DNA of 64,000 nt from positions 1,057,236-1,121,235 of the forward strand of contig NZ_JABRXF010000001.1 in assembly GCF_013266695.1 (NCBI RefSeq), in the 5' to 3' direction. Within the stretch, counting starts at the first letter, position 1, and each line of letters starts with the position of its first letter. Under the pieces are notes generated by a model. It made no database searches. It was not told the DNA's origin and worked only from the letters and a program-made list of their open reading frames with translations. Shown here one piece after another: positions 20,375 to 31,446 of this stretch. Position numbers and translations under genes: made by a program. This stretch comes from Hongsoonwoonella zoysiae. GTDB lineage: Bacteria > Pseudomonadota > Alphaproteobacteria > Rhizobiales > Stappiaceae.

Positions 20375-20411
20375 GTCAGGCCCTGCGGGTCTCGGTTCGG
20401 TTCAGTTCAAC

Positions 20412-21536
20412 TCAGGCCAGTTCCCTTTCGAGGAACGCCAGCACGCGCTCTCGCTCGACGCCGCGTTCGACGAAGGACCGGCCGATGCCGCGCTTCAGGA
20501 TGAAGGTCAGCGTACCCTTCGTCACTTTCTTGTCCTGGGCGATGATGTCAAGAAGGGTTTCGGCGGGCGGCAACTGGCCGGGAATATCGCTCATATGGGT
20601 GGGGAGGCCCACCTTTTTAAGATGCGCCTCCACGCGCCGCGCGTCGTCTTCCGCGCAAAGGCCGAGGGAGACGGAGAAATCATGCGCAAGGCGCATGCCG
20701 ATCGCCACTCCCTCGCCATGGACGAGACGCTCGCCGTTGTAATCGACGGCGGCTTCCAGCGCGTGTCCGAAAGTGTGGCCGAGGTTCAAGAGCGCGCGGG
20801 CGCCCGCCTCGAACTCATCTTCCGCGACGATGCGCGCCTTGGCTCGACAGGATGTGGCGACGGCCCGCTCGCGCTCCGGCCCGCCGGAGAAGATGCCCGC
20901 GTGGTTTTCCTCAAGCCACGCGAAGAAATCCGCGTCGTCGATCAGCCCGTATTTCGCGACTTCCGCGTAGCCTGCGCGAAACTCGCGCGGAGAAAGCGTG
21001 TCGAGAAGTGCCGTATCGGCAAGGACGAGCCGAGGCTGGTGGAAAGCGCCGATCAGGTTCTTGCCGTGGCGCGAGTTGATGCCCGTCTTGCCGCCGACCG
21101 AACTGTCGACCTGAGCAAGCAGGCTCGTCGGCACTTGGATGAAATTCATGCCGCGGCGCACCGATGCCGCAACGAAGCCCGCAAGATCTCCGACGACGCC
21201 GCCGCCAAGGGCCACAATCGCGTCGCCGCGCTCTAGCTTCGCGCCCAGAACGTCGTCGCAAAGCCGCTCGAACATGGAAAAGCGCTTGGTGGATTCGCCC
21301 GCCGGCACCTTGAACGTCACATGCGAAACGCCCGCTTCATCGAAAGAGGCCTGAAGCGCCTCGAGATGCGTTTTCGCGAGATTCTCATCGGTGATGATCG
21401 CCGCCCGCGAGCCGGGAAGAAGTGCGGCAAGCCGCGCTCCGGCCTGCTCAAGAAGGCCGCGGCCGATGAGGATATCGTAGGAGCGGGGCCCGAGATCGAC
21501 GCGGACGGTCTCGGTGTCGGTCAGTTGTTCGGTCAT
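20412..21536 (-). CDS. aroB: 3-dehydroquinate synthase
   Basis: 374 aa. NAD-binding and catalytic blocks are present: DENLAKTHLEAL, IVALGGGVVGDLAGFVAASVRRGMNFIQVPTSLLAQVDSSVGGKTGIN, the AEVAKYGLI segment and metal-binding ALLNLGHTFGHALE and HGEGVAIGM. It converts DAHP to 3-dehydroquinate, step two of the shikimate pathway, using NAD and Zn or Co in the cytosol. Its ATG overlaps the aroK stop by 4 bp (ATGA), giving a coupled aroK-aroB unit. Confidence 0.97.
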   Translation of the reverse strand: MTEQLTDTETVRVDLGPRSYDILIGRGLLEQAGARLAALLPGSRAAIITDENLAKTHLEALQASFDEAGVSHVTFKVPAGESTKRFSMFERLCDDVLGAKLERGDAIVALGGGVVGDLAGFVAASVRRGMNFIQVPTSLLAQVDSSVGGKTGINSRHGKNLIGAFHQPRLVLADTALLDTLSPREFRAGYAEVAKYGLIDDADFFAWLEENHAGIFSGGPERERAVATSCRAKARIVAEDEFEAGARALLNLGHTFGHALEAAVDYNGERLVHGEGVAIGMRLAHDFSVSLGLCAEDDARRVEAHLKKVGLPTHMSDIPGQLPPAETLLDIIAQDKKVTKGTLTFILKRGIGRSFVERGVERERVLAFLERELA

Positions 21537-22234
21537 TGGCGGCTTTCCTCCCGGTCCGCCGGGACGGCGATGCCGAGGTGTTCTTCAAGGGCGTCCAGGA
21601 TTTCCAGGACCACGGTTTCATGCGGCACGTCGCGCGACAACACGGTGATATCGGCCTTCGCGTAGACGGGATAGCGCTCGTCTATCAGCCGGCGCATGAC
21701 GCCTTCGGGATCCGGCTGCTGCAAAAGCGGGCGGTTGGAGCGCCGGCGCACGCGCATCATGACCACATCGAAATCGGCCTTCAGCCAGATGCTTATCCCC
21801 GAGCGGGCGATCGCCTCGCGCGTTTCGGCGTTCATGAATGCGCCGCCGCCGGTGGCAAGCACGCCCGTGCCCTCGTTCAGGAGGCGGGCGATGACGCGCT
21901 GCTCGCCGGCGCGGAAATAGGCCTCGCCGTGTTCGGCGAAGATTTCGGGGATCGTCATGTTCGCCGCCGTCTCGATCTCGTGATCGGCGTCGACGAAGGC
22001 GACGCCCAGCGTGTTCGCAAGCCTGCGCCCGACGCTCGACTTGCCGCAGCCCATGATGCCGACGAGCACGATCGCGCGCTCGCCGATCGCCGCTCTCAGG
22101 CGGGCGATGCGCTCGCTCGTGGCGAGCGGCAGGGGCGGGGCCGGTGTCAAAGGCGCTTCTCCCTTCGCGTATCTCGATCGTTTCCGGTTAGGGGGCTTTG
22201 CCCGTCTCGCCCGCGTCCTGTCAAGCATAAGCAC
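21533..22234 (-). CDS. aroK: Shikimate kinase
   Basis: Up to 233 aa; the first 50 or so residues are variable and a later start is possible. The kinase core has Walker A GIMGCGKSSVGR (near residue 59), DADHEIE (Mg2+/shikimate Asp), FRAGEQRVIARL and ATGGGAF. It phosphorylates shikimate at O3 with ATP. The stop overlaps the aroB start. Confidence 0.95.
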   Translation of the reverse strand: MLMLDRTRARRAKPPNRKRSRYAKGEAPLTPAPPLPLATSERIARLRAAIGERAIVLVGIMGCGKSSVGRRLANTLGVAFVDADHEIETAANMTIPEIFAEHGEAYFRAGEQRVIARLLNEGTGVLATGGGAFMNAETREAIARSGISIWLKADFDVVMMRVRRRSNRPLLQQPDPEGVMRRLIDERYPVYAKADITVLSRDVPHETVVLEILDALEEHLGIAVPADREESRQ

Positions 22235-22326
22235 GGGGAGGTACGATTAAGACAGGCTTTTTCTTGCATGCGCGTGGCGGATCGACCAAAAGGAAAGACC
22301 CAGAGCTTCCACCCGACCGACGGCCG

Positions 22327-22470
22327 ATGCCCACCCTTTTTCGTCTCATTCTGACCCTTTCGATCATCGCCGGCATAGGCTATGGCGCGGTCTTTGCGCT
22401 TGGCACTTTCTACGAGCCTACGCCGCGCGAAATCACCGTGCGCATCCAGAAGGAAGGCTTCGGGCGCTGA
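22327..22470 (+). CDS. Small single-pass membrane protein
   Basis: 47 aa from ATG 22327: MPTLFRLILTLSIIAGIGYG begins a single transmembrane helix (about residues 4-25), followed by a short tail with PTPREITVRIQKEGFGR. A longer in-frame ATG at 22264 would add a non-hydrophobic stretch. I recall similar tiny proteins between aroK and xerD in other Hyphomicrobiales with the same PREITVRI tail, which supports it as a real gene; this is memory, not a search. It is divergent from aroK and 65 bp before xerD. Function unknown. Confidence 0.7.
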   Translation: MPTLFRLILTLSIIAGIGYGAVFALGTFYEPTPREITVRIQKEGFGR

Positions 22471-22535
22471 CGCGATGGCCGGTTTGCCGCGTTTCAATTA
22501 GAATCCGCTGACGAATCGGAGGTCCGGCCCGGCCA

Positions 22536-23459
22536 ATGGCAAGCGACGCCGTCCATATCGAAAGCTTTCTGGAAATGCTCGCCGCCGAGCGGGGGGCTGC
22601 CCTCAACACGCTGGAAAGCTACGCCCGCGACCTTGAGGATTTCTCAGGCTTTCACGCAAGCGGCGTGCTGGACGCCTCAAGCGACGATATCGCCGCCTAT
22701 CTGCGCGACCTCAACAAGCGGGGCTTTGCCGAAAGCTCGCAGGCCAGACGCCTTTCCGCACTCCGCCAGTTCTACAAGTTCCTTTATTCCGAAGGCCTGA
22801 GGGCGGACGACCCGACGCGCAAGGTGAAGGCGCCGAAGAAGCGGGCCTCCCTGCCACACGTCCTATCCGTGGAAGAGGTGGACCGGCTGATCGAGGCCGC
22901 GCGCTTCAACGCGCAACTGGAACACGGAACGCGCGGGGCGGCCCTTCGCGCAAGCCGTCTCCACACGCTGCTGGAGGTGCTTTATGCCACGGGTCTGCGC
23001 GTTTCGGAGCTGGTCGCCTTGCCGACAAGCGCGGCGATGCGCGACGAGCGCCTGATCCTGGTGCGCGGCAAGGGCGGCAAGGAACGCGCGGTGCCGCTGT
23101 CGGGGCGCGCTCGGGATGCCATGCGCGCCTATGTGGCGCTGCGCCGGGCCGAAGGGGCCTATGCGGGCAGCCCCTGGCTTTTCCCCTCGCACGGCGAAAG
23201 CGGTCATTTCACGCGCCAGGCGTTTGCCCGCGACCTCAAGTCGCTGGCGGCAAGCGTCGGCCTGAAGGCGGCAAGCGTTAGCCCGCATGTGCTGCGCCAT
23301 GCCTTCGCCTCGCATCTCCTGCAAAATGGCGCGGACCTGCGCGTCGTCCAGCAGCTTCTGGGCCATGCGGATATTTCCACCACGCAGATCTACACACATG
23401 TGCTGGACGAGCGGCTGCGCGAGTTGGTCGAAAGCCACCATCCGCTGGCAAGGTCTTGA
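22536..23459 (+). CDS. xerD: Site-specific tyrosine recombinase XerD
   Basis: 307 aa, with the CGGAGG ribosome site upstream. The N-terminal SAM-like DNA-binding domain (residues 1-95; [27 protein letters not shown]) precedes the catalytic domain. The catalytic set is complete: Arg in [10 protein letters not shown], Lys in [24 protein letters not shown] (His-x-x-Arg), GHADIS (His) and the nucleophile Tyr in TTQIYTHV. With XerC and FtsK it resolves chromosome dimers at dif. Its place among housekeeping genes argues against a mobile integrase. Confidence 0.95.
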   Translation: MASDAVHIESFLEMLAAERGAALNTLESYARDLEDFSGFHASGVLDASSDDIAAYLRDLNKRGFAESSQARRLSALRQFYKFLYSEGLRADDPTRKVKAPKKRASLPHVLSVEEVDRLIEAARFNAQLEHGTRGAALRASRLHTLLEVLYATGLRVSELVALPTSAAMRDERLILVRGKGGKERAVPLSGRARDAMRAYVALRRAEGAYAGSPWLFPSHGESGHFTRQAFARDLKSLAASVGLKAASVSPHVLRHAFASHLLQNGADLRVVQQLLGHADISTTQIYTHVLDERLRELVESHHPLARS

Positions 23460-23462
23460 CGG

Positions 23463-24497
23463 TTAATGCAGGCCGCGCTTGCCGAAGACCGAGCGTGAGC
23501 CGTATGGCCTGCGCTCCGGCCTGGGTGGAGGCGACGGGCGCAATGTCGATGAAGGCGCAGGGCGGGGTTGCGGTGCCGCGTGTGGAGGCGTCGCGGGCTC
23601 GGAAGGCGGCCGCGGTGTCTCCACGCCTTCCGGCATGTCGCCGATGCCGAAGTCCGGGCAACGCTCGAGCGTGAGGCCTATGAATTCCTCGGGATCCTCT
23701 GGCGACGGCGTATTGTAGGAGATGCGGATGATCTCGTCCGCGCTCGTGCCGAAACTGTCTCCCGCCGGGGGAAGCTCACCGCGTTCGCGCATGGTTGCGA
23801 CGAAGCTGTAGACGCGCGAAAGCATCCAGTCGAGCGGGACCGGCGCTTCGTTGAAGACGATCTCCTTGCCCAGAAAATGCGCCGCGCCGAATGTCCTGAA
23901 ACCGATCACCTGCCTGCCGCCGATCACCGCGCGGCTGGAAAACAGCGAAGGGTGGATATAAAGCGGCATGGGATCCGGCTGCTGAGCGAGAGAGCCATAG
24001 GCCTTGCCGCTCATCAGAATATTGGACTGACCCCAGTGGACCGCCATCGGCGCGGCCCGGTGGAAGAAAAAATTCGTCGCCACCTGGGCAAGGGTCATTA
24101 CGATCGAAAATTCCCCCTGAGAAAGCCCCGTCTCCGGCAGATTGATGCCTGTGATGGAGGGCATTGGAATGCCCTTGCCGATGCTGATCAGGACATGCGA
24201 GGCGTGAGAGCGAACGGCCTGGTCCGCTTCCGGAAACGAGATGCGCGTGAAGGGAGAAGAAAGCGTTTGCTGGAAACCGCCCGCGGACAGCGGATTGTCG
24301 CTTTGCTCGACCTGGATATAAAGCCCGCCGCCCGTGAAGAAGAAGTTTCGCCCGTGGCCGTATAGCGTATCTTCGAACCGGAGACCGGTGAACGCGATAA
24401 CCTTGTTGATCTGCTTGATGAATTCACCCGGATCGGCGGGTTTGCAGGTCTGGTAAAGCAGAGCGACCTGAACCTTGTCCGGCGGCAATGGTTTCAC
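23463..24497 (-). CDS. Hypothetical protein with Pro-rich tail
   Basis: 344 aa from GTG 24497, which follows AAGGGG; a GTG at 24527 is in frame. I do not recognise the family with confidence. The first 275 residues look like one globular mixed alpha/beta domain with several motifs (ALLYQTCKPADPGEFI, SIVMTLAQVATNFFFHRAAPMAVHWGQSN, RTFGAAHFLGKEIVFNEAPVP); a DUF4261-like assignment is possible but untested. From about residue 285 it is a basic Pro/Arg/Ser-rich tail. There is no signal peptide or membrane helix. It ends 3 bp from the xerD stop, tail to tail. Confidence 0.7.
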   Translation of the reverse strand: MKPLPPDKVQVALLYQTCKPADPGEFIKQINKVIAFTGLRFEDTLYGHGRNFFFTGGGLYIQVEQSDNPLSAGGFQQTLSSPFTRISFPEADQAVRSHASHVLISIGKGIPMPSITGINLPETGLSQGEFSIVMTLAQVATNFFFHRAAPMAVHWGQSNILMSGKAYGSLAQQPDPMPLYIHPSLFSSRAVIGGRQVIGFRTFGAAHFLGKEIVFNEAPVPLDWMLSRVYSFVATMRERGELPPAGDSFGTSADEIIRISYNTPSPEDPEEFIGLTLERCPDFGIGDMPEGVETPRPPSEPATPPHAAPQPRPAPSSTLRPSPPPRPERRPYGSRSVFGKRGLH

Positions 24498-24638
24498 GGC
24501 GAACCCCTTCACGAAATCTCGTCCCACTGGCGGGCGAACGATAGGGGATATCCTCTTACCGCTCCTTTAATTTTCATGTATCGGCATTGAAATTTCCGGC
24601 AGCCTTGAAACATCGCTGGCGAAATCGACGCAAAACTG

Positions 24639-25694
24639 TCAACGCGGGACGAGCGCCCAGTAATCGAAGTCGAGGATGACGTCCGGCTCGTACCTGCCCT
24701 CATGATCCTTTAGCGGATGACCGGCGCAGGGCCGGTTCCTGGTGGCGACGGTGCGAAGGCGCAGCGCCCCGACATCCGTGCGGCCCTCGATTGCGGATTT
24801 TTCGAGCACGCCCGACCAGGCATAGACCGTGTCGCCCGCGAAAAGCGGCGCCACGTGCCGCCCCCCGTTGATCGCCGCGATATGGAACGCGTTCGAAAGA
24901 CCGTTGAAGGAAAGCGCGCGGGCGAGAGAAATGACGTGGCCGCCGTATATGAGCCGCCTGCCGAAACGGCCCTTGCCTTCCGAATGCTGGTTGAAATGCA
25001 CCTTGGCCGTGTTCTGGTAAAGCCGCGTCGCGATCTGGTGTTCGGCTTCCTCCACCGTCATGCCGTCGACATGGTCGATCCGCTCGCCCACGTCGTAATC
25101 GGAAAATCGAAAAGGCGAGCCCGAAAGATCGTAATCCCATTCGCCGTTGTCGAGGATCGGGCAGGCATCCCCCAGTGCATCCGCCTCGATGGCGTCGGGC
25201 AGCACGGGAACGACAGGATCGGGCGCGGGCGATGCCTCGTCGCGTTTTCTCACCATCACCCAGCGCACATAGTCCAGAACCTCCGTGCCGTCCGACCGGT
25301 AGCCGGTGGAGCGCACATAGACGACGCCGGTCTTTCCGTTCGAGTTTTCCTTGAGGCCGATCACCTCGGAAACGGCCGACAGCGTGTCTCCCGGATAGAC
25401 GGGAGAAAGAAACCGGCCGCCCGCGTAACCGAGATTGGCGACGGCGTTCAGCGAAATATCGGGCACCGTCTTGCCGAAGACGATGTGGAAGACGAGAAGA
25501 TCGTCGACGGGCGCCTTCGAATAACCGACCGAATAGGCGAAGGCATCCGACGACTGCACGGCGAAACGCGAGCCGTAAAGCGAGGTGTAGAGCGCGACGT
25601 CGCCCGCAGTCACCGTGCGCGGCGTGGCGTGGCGGATCACCTGGCCTATCGAAAAGTCCTCGAAGAAATTGCCGGGGTTCGTCTTGTCGCTCAT
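24639..25694 (-). CDS. mch: Mesaconyl-CoA hydratase (double MaoC)
   Basis: 351 aa from ATG 25694. The start SDKTNPGNFFEDF and the segment TPRTVTAGDVALYTSLYGSRFAVQSS, followed by APVDDLLVFHIVFGKTVPDISLNAVANLGYAGGRF, match my memory of Mch from the ethylmalonyl-CoA pathway. A second hot-dog half follows (about residues 185-350; DHVDGMTVEEAEHQIATRLYQNTAKVHFN, RLIYGGHVISLARAL). The enzyme hydrates mesaconyl-C1-CoA to beta-methylmalyl-CoA during acetyl-CoA assimilation. It is divergent from the bicarbonate uptake cluster. Other pathway genes (ccr, ecm, msd) are not in this window. Confidence 0.88.
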   Translation of the reverse strand: MSDKTNPGNFFEDFSIGQVIRHATPRTVTAGDVALYTSLYGSRFAVQSSDAFAYSVGYSKAPVDDLLVFHIVFGKTVPDISLNAVANLGYAGGRFLSPVYPGDTLSAVSEVIGLKENSNGKTGVVYVRSTGYRSDGTEVLDYVRWVMVRKRDEASPAPDPVVPVLPDAIEADALGDACPILDNGEWDYDLSGSPFRFSDYDVGERIDHVDGMTVEEAEHQIATRLYQNTAKVHFNQHSEGKGRFGRRLIYGGHVISLARALSFNGLSNAFHIAAINGGRHVAPLFAGDTVYAWSGVLEKSAIEGRTDVGALRLRTVATRNRPCAGHPLKDHEGRYEPDVILDFDYWALVPR

Positions 25695-25955
25695 GAGGCT
25701 TTCCGTGTGGTGCGAATATTGTGGCGAACGATGAAATCCGGGATGGCGCCCGCCCGCAAGTGAGCCGTTCGACGAATAAGGCAAAATGACGCCGGACTGC
25801 GCTTCGTCTCCCTCCTGGCATCGACCTTTGGACGAGGGGAAAACCCTCTTGCCGTATCCGGTAAACTACTTATTTCACGGCTGCGTGATGTCCGAAACGG
25901 CCTGACCGAAAAGCGAATTCTTTCACTAGAGCCTGATCCCGGAGTGTGCGGCACG

Positions 25956-26933
25956 ATGGAAACATTGCTTGGCCTGGCGGCGGAAAACCTGATTTCGCCG
26001 ATCATCCTGTCCTTCGCGCTGGGGGTGGCGGCCGCCATGGCGCGATCGGACCTGACATTTCCGGAGGCCGCCGCAAAGGCGCTGTCGCTCTATCTTCTCT
26101 TTGCCATCGGCTTCAAGGGCGGGGTCAGCGTCTCGTCCCACGGGCTGGACGCAACCCTGGTGCTTTCGCTGATCGCGGGCGTGATCCTCTCCGCGGCGAT
26201 CCCCTTCGTCGCATTCGCCCTTCTAAGGGTCATGACGCGGCTTGGCACGGTGGACGCCGCCGCGGTTGCCGGGCATTACGGGTCGATCTCGATCGTCACC
26301 TTCGTCGCCGCCACGTCCCTTATCCAGGGGCGGGGCCTGTCGAGCGAAGGCTATATGGTGGCGGTAGCAGCTGCCATGGAAGCGCCGGCCATCCTTTCCG
26401 CACTGTGGCTTGCCGCGCGCGGGGGCGCGGGAGAGGGTGGACTGGACAAGGGCCTGTGGCGCGAAATCCTGCTGAACGGGTCTATCGTCCTGCTCGTCGG
26501 AGCCTTCCTCATCGGCATGGTTACGGGCGAGAAGGGGCTTGCGGAAATCGACAGCTTTATCGTTTCGCCCTTCAAGGGGGTGCTCTGCCTCTTCCTTCTC
26601 GACATGGGGCTTGTCGCCGGGCGCGGGCTGCGGACCAGCCGGGCGATCCTGACGCCGGGTCTCGTCGGTTTCGGGCTTATCATGCCGCTTGTGGGCAGCC
26701 TGTTCGGCTTCGCCGCCGGGCTTGCGCTCGGGCTTTCGGCGGGAGGCGTGGTGCTGCTGATGACGCTGAGCGCATCGGCATCCTATATCGCGGTTCCGGC
26801 GGCCATGCGCGTCGCCCTGCCGGAGGCGAACCCGTCCGTCTATCTGACGCTGTCGCTCGGAATAACCTTCCCCTTCAACCTCACGATCGGCATCCCGATC
26901 TACATTGCGCTCGCGACCGCGGCGGGAGGATAG
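25956..26933 (+). CDS. SbtA-like sodium-dependent bicarbonate permease
   Basis: 325 aa from ATG 25956 (GTG 25944 is in frame); about ten hydrophobic helices in two halves. Diagnostic is FAIGFKGGVSVS (about residues 47-58), and the second half contains GAFLIGMVTGEKG and the SAGGVVLLMTLSASASYIAVPAAMR segment. SbtA proteins import HCO3- driven by Na+ through the inner membrane. The next gene, 4 bp later, encodes a PII-like protein, the arrangement of cyanobacterial sbtA-sbtB. In a heterotroph this would supply HCO3- to carboxylases. Confidence 0.88.
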   Translation: METLLGLAAENLISPIILSFALGVAAAMARSDLTFPEAAAKALSLYLLFAIGFKGGVSVSSHGLDATLVLSLIAGVILSAAIPFVAFALLRVMTRLGTVDAAAVAGHYGSISIVTFVAATSLIQGRGLSSEGYMVAVAAAMEAPAILSALWLAARGGAGEGGLDKGLWREILLNGSIVLLVGAFLIGMVTGEKGLAEIDSFIVSPFKGVLCLFLLDMGLVAGRGLRTSRAILTPGLVGFGLIMPLVGSLFGFAAGLALGLSAGGVVLLMTLSASASYIAVPAAMRVALPEANPSVYLTLSLGITFPFNLTIGIPIYIALATAAGG

Positions 26934-26937
26934 GCAA

Positions 26938-27249
26938 ATGCAGATACACAAGGCAAAGCGTGTCGAAATCATCATCGAAGCGCCGATGGAGCGGCGGTTG
27001 ACCGACGCCTTGAGCGAAGCGGGCATCACGGGGTTCACGGTTCTGCCGGTTCTGGGCGGCAGCGGACGGTCGGGGCTGTGGAGCCGGGAGGGGCAGGTCT
27101 CGCGCGCAAGCGGCATGGTCGCCATCATCGCGATCGTGCGGGAGGAACGCCTCGACGCGCTGCTTGACGCAGCCTTCACCGTGGTGGAACGGCACATCGG
27201 CGTCGTGAGCGTGACGGACTGCGGCGTGCTGCGCGCGGAGCGTTTCTGA
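26938..27249 (+). CDS. PII-like regulator, SbtB type
   Basis: 103 aa; ATG 26938 follows GGAGGATAGG. PII-fold strands KAKRVEIIIEAP (residues 5-16) and ASGMVAIIAIVREERLDALL (57-76) are clear. The T-loop region (about 38-56) is short and Gly/Ser-rich (GGSGRSGLW) and lacks the uridylylated Tyr51 of GlnK. The C-terminus ends IGVVSVTDCGVLRAERF, with a lone cysteine where some carbon-linked PII proteins have a redox loop. SbtB trimers bind adenine nucleotides, including cAMP, and block SbtA; the same role is inferred here from the gene pair. Confidence 0.85.
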   Translation: MQIHKAKRVEIIIEAPMERRLTDALSEAGITGFTVLPVLGGSGRSGLWSREGQVSRASGMVAIIAIVREERLDALLDAAFTVVERHIGVVSVTDCGVLRAERF

Positions 27250-27405
27250 AACGGCCTTTGTGCGTAGACAGTGGAAATTTCGATCCACCCTCCGCCGTCC
27301 GTATACTGGGCAGGCCGGGATCGGGCCTTTATAACGGCGCGTGAACCAATGCCCGGACGCGCTCGACTTTCGCGCGTCCGCGAGGCGAGAAACGCGCGGG
27401 GCATC

Positions 27406-28056
27406 ATGATTTCTCAGTTTCCGGGCCGTCTGCTCGAAGGATACGGGCGTTATCGCGAAAAGGGATTCGTGCGATACCGCGAGGAATACGAGCGGCTTGC
27501 GATCTACGGCCAGACCCCGGAGACCATGGTCATCTCCTGCTGCGACAGCCGCGTGACGCCGGAGGGGATTTTCGGCGCCGGGCCGGGGGAGCTTTTCGTG
27601 GTTCGCAACGTCGCCAACCTCGTGCCGCCCTATCAGCCGGACAACGACTACCACGGGACGAGTGCGGCCCTTGAGTTCGCCGTCCAGGCGCTGAAGGTCA
27701 AGCACATCGTCGTCATGGGCCACGGGCGCTGCGGCGGCGTGTCCGCGTTCCTGAAGAAGGATTTCGAGCCGCTTTCGCCGGGCGACTTCATCGGCAAGTG
27801 GATGACGCTTCTGGAACCGGCCGCGGAAACCTTCGCCTGTCTCGAAATCCGCGATGAGGACGACCGCCAGCTCGCCATGGAATATGCCGGCGTCCGGCAG
27901 TCGATCGACAACCTCAGGACATTTCCTTGCGTGAAGATCCTTGAGGAGAAGGGGCGGCTTTCGCTGCACGGCGCGTGGTTCGACATCGGCCTTGGCGAAT
28001 TGCGCGTGATGGACTCCGAGACGGGCGCATTCTCGCTCGCCGGCGACGAGGGGTGA
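27406..28056 (+). CDS. Beta-class carbonic anhydrase
   Basis: 216 aa from ATG 27406 (an in-frame GTG at 27271 would add an Arg-rich leader). Zinc ligands of the beta class are visible: Cys45 and Asp47-Arg49 in CCDSRV, His106 and Cys109 in GHGRCGG. It interconverts CO2 and HCO3- in the cytosol. It lies 156 bp after the PII-like gene; the gap may hold its own promoter but the three genes form a plausible inorganic-carbon module. The FVVRNVANLVPPY segment is also typical. Confidence 0.93.
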   Translation: MISQFPGRLLEGYGRYREKGFVRYREEYERLAIYGQTPETMVISCCDSRVTPEGIFGAGPGELFVVRNVANLVPPYQPDNDYHGTSAALEFAVQALKVKHIVVMGHGRCGGVSAFLKKDFEPLSPGDFIGKWMTLLEPAAETFACLEIRDEDDRQLAMEYAGVRQSIDNLRTFPCVKILEEKGRLSLHGAWFDIGLGELRVMDSETGAFSLAGDEG

Positions 28057-28102
28057 GGGGAAAGTAGGAAGCGGCACCCGGGCTTGTTTCCGGTTTTGGA
28101 TA

Positions 28103-28187
28103 GGTTGCCGGGTCAAGCCCGGCAATGACGGAGGAGAGGCACTGCCTTATTGATTCGTCATCGCCGGGCTTGACCCGGCGATCCAAG
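28103..28187. repeat. Pair of GCCGGGCTTGACCCGGC palindromic elements
   Basis: Two copies lie in opposite orientation: TTGCCGGGTCAAGCCCGGCAATGAC near 28106-28130 and GTCATCGCCGGGCTTGACCCGGCGATCCA at about 28158-28186. Each is itself a palindrome. Elements of this sequence are widely dispersed in alphaproteobacteria. They sit between the carbonic anhydrase and the aconitase terminator. Confidence 0.75.
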
Positions 28188-28211
28188 GGTTCGCGAATAA
28201 AAAACTTACAA

Positions 28212-28238
28212 AAAGGGCCGGTGCTGGACCGGCCCTTT
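28212..28238 (-). terminator. Intrinsic terminator of acnA
   Basis: Stem GGGCCGGT/ACCGGCCC with a short loop; on the minus strand it is followed by TTTTTG. It lies about 25 bp after the acnA stop codon and may also act for the plus-strand carbonic anhydrase transcript. Confidence 0.8.
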
Positions 28239-28263
28239 CTCGTATTGGTCGGCTTTTTCAGGC

Positions 28264-31008
<2,745 letters not shown>

Positions 31009-31446
31009 GGCTGGCGATCCCCTTTATGTCAGCGGCGCGGGGCCCAGCGGCCGCAAGCGCCTTCAGGTATGGTTCCCCCGGCCGGGCTTGGGAGGTCCGC
31101 CGGCGGATGGGTCACGAAACACGCGGGCAGGGCGAAGGCTTTTGAAAATCCGGTGCCGCAAGCCCCGCCTCGCGCGGGTTGGCGCTCCTATAGCGAATTT
31201 TAAACCCGCGTGCCAGCACCGAGAGGCACCATTTTCCTCGGCATATAGGATAGTGTCGTGGCTTTTTCAGGCACCTTGCAGCCTTTCGCGCGTTCGGGCT
31301 TGATCTTGCTCAAGGAGCGGGAAGCGCGCGGGGGCGATTGATGCGGGCCTGCCGGGCGGCTGTCATGATCGTCCGCTCTTGATTGCGCAGCAACGCTCGG
31401 GCACAAGCGTCGGGTGATATTTCCTCGGGGGCACAAGTTCACGTCC
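31009..31446. other. Divergent intergenic region acnA / ccmA
   Basis: 438 bp without a credible gene. It must carry promoters for acnA (leftward) and ccmABCDG (rightward). I could not assign -35/-10 pairs or an iron-responsive operator with confidence. Confidence 0.4.

Noticed and set aside
22536-23459. Tyrosine recombinase as a sign of a mobile element
   Set aside because: The sequence and neighbours (aroK, aroB, accA region) fit housekeeping XerD; no attachment-site duplication or phage genes are present.
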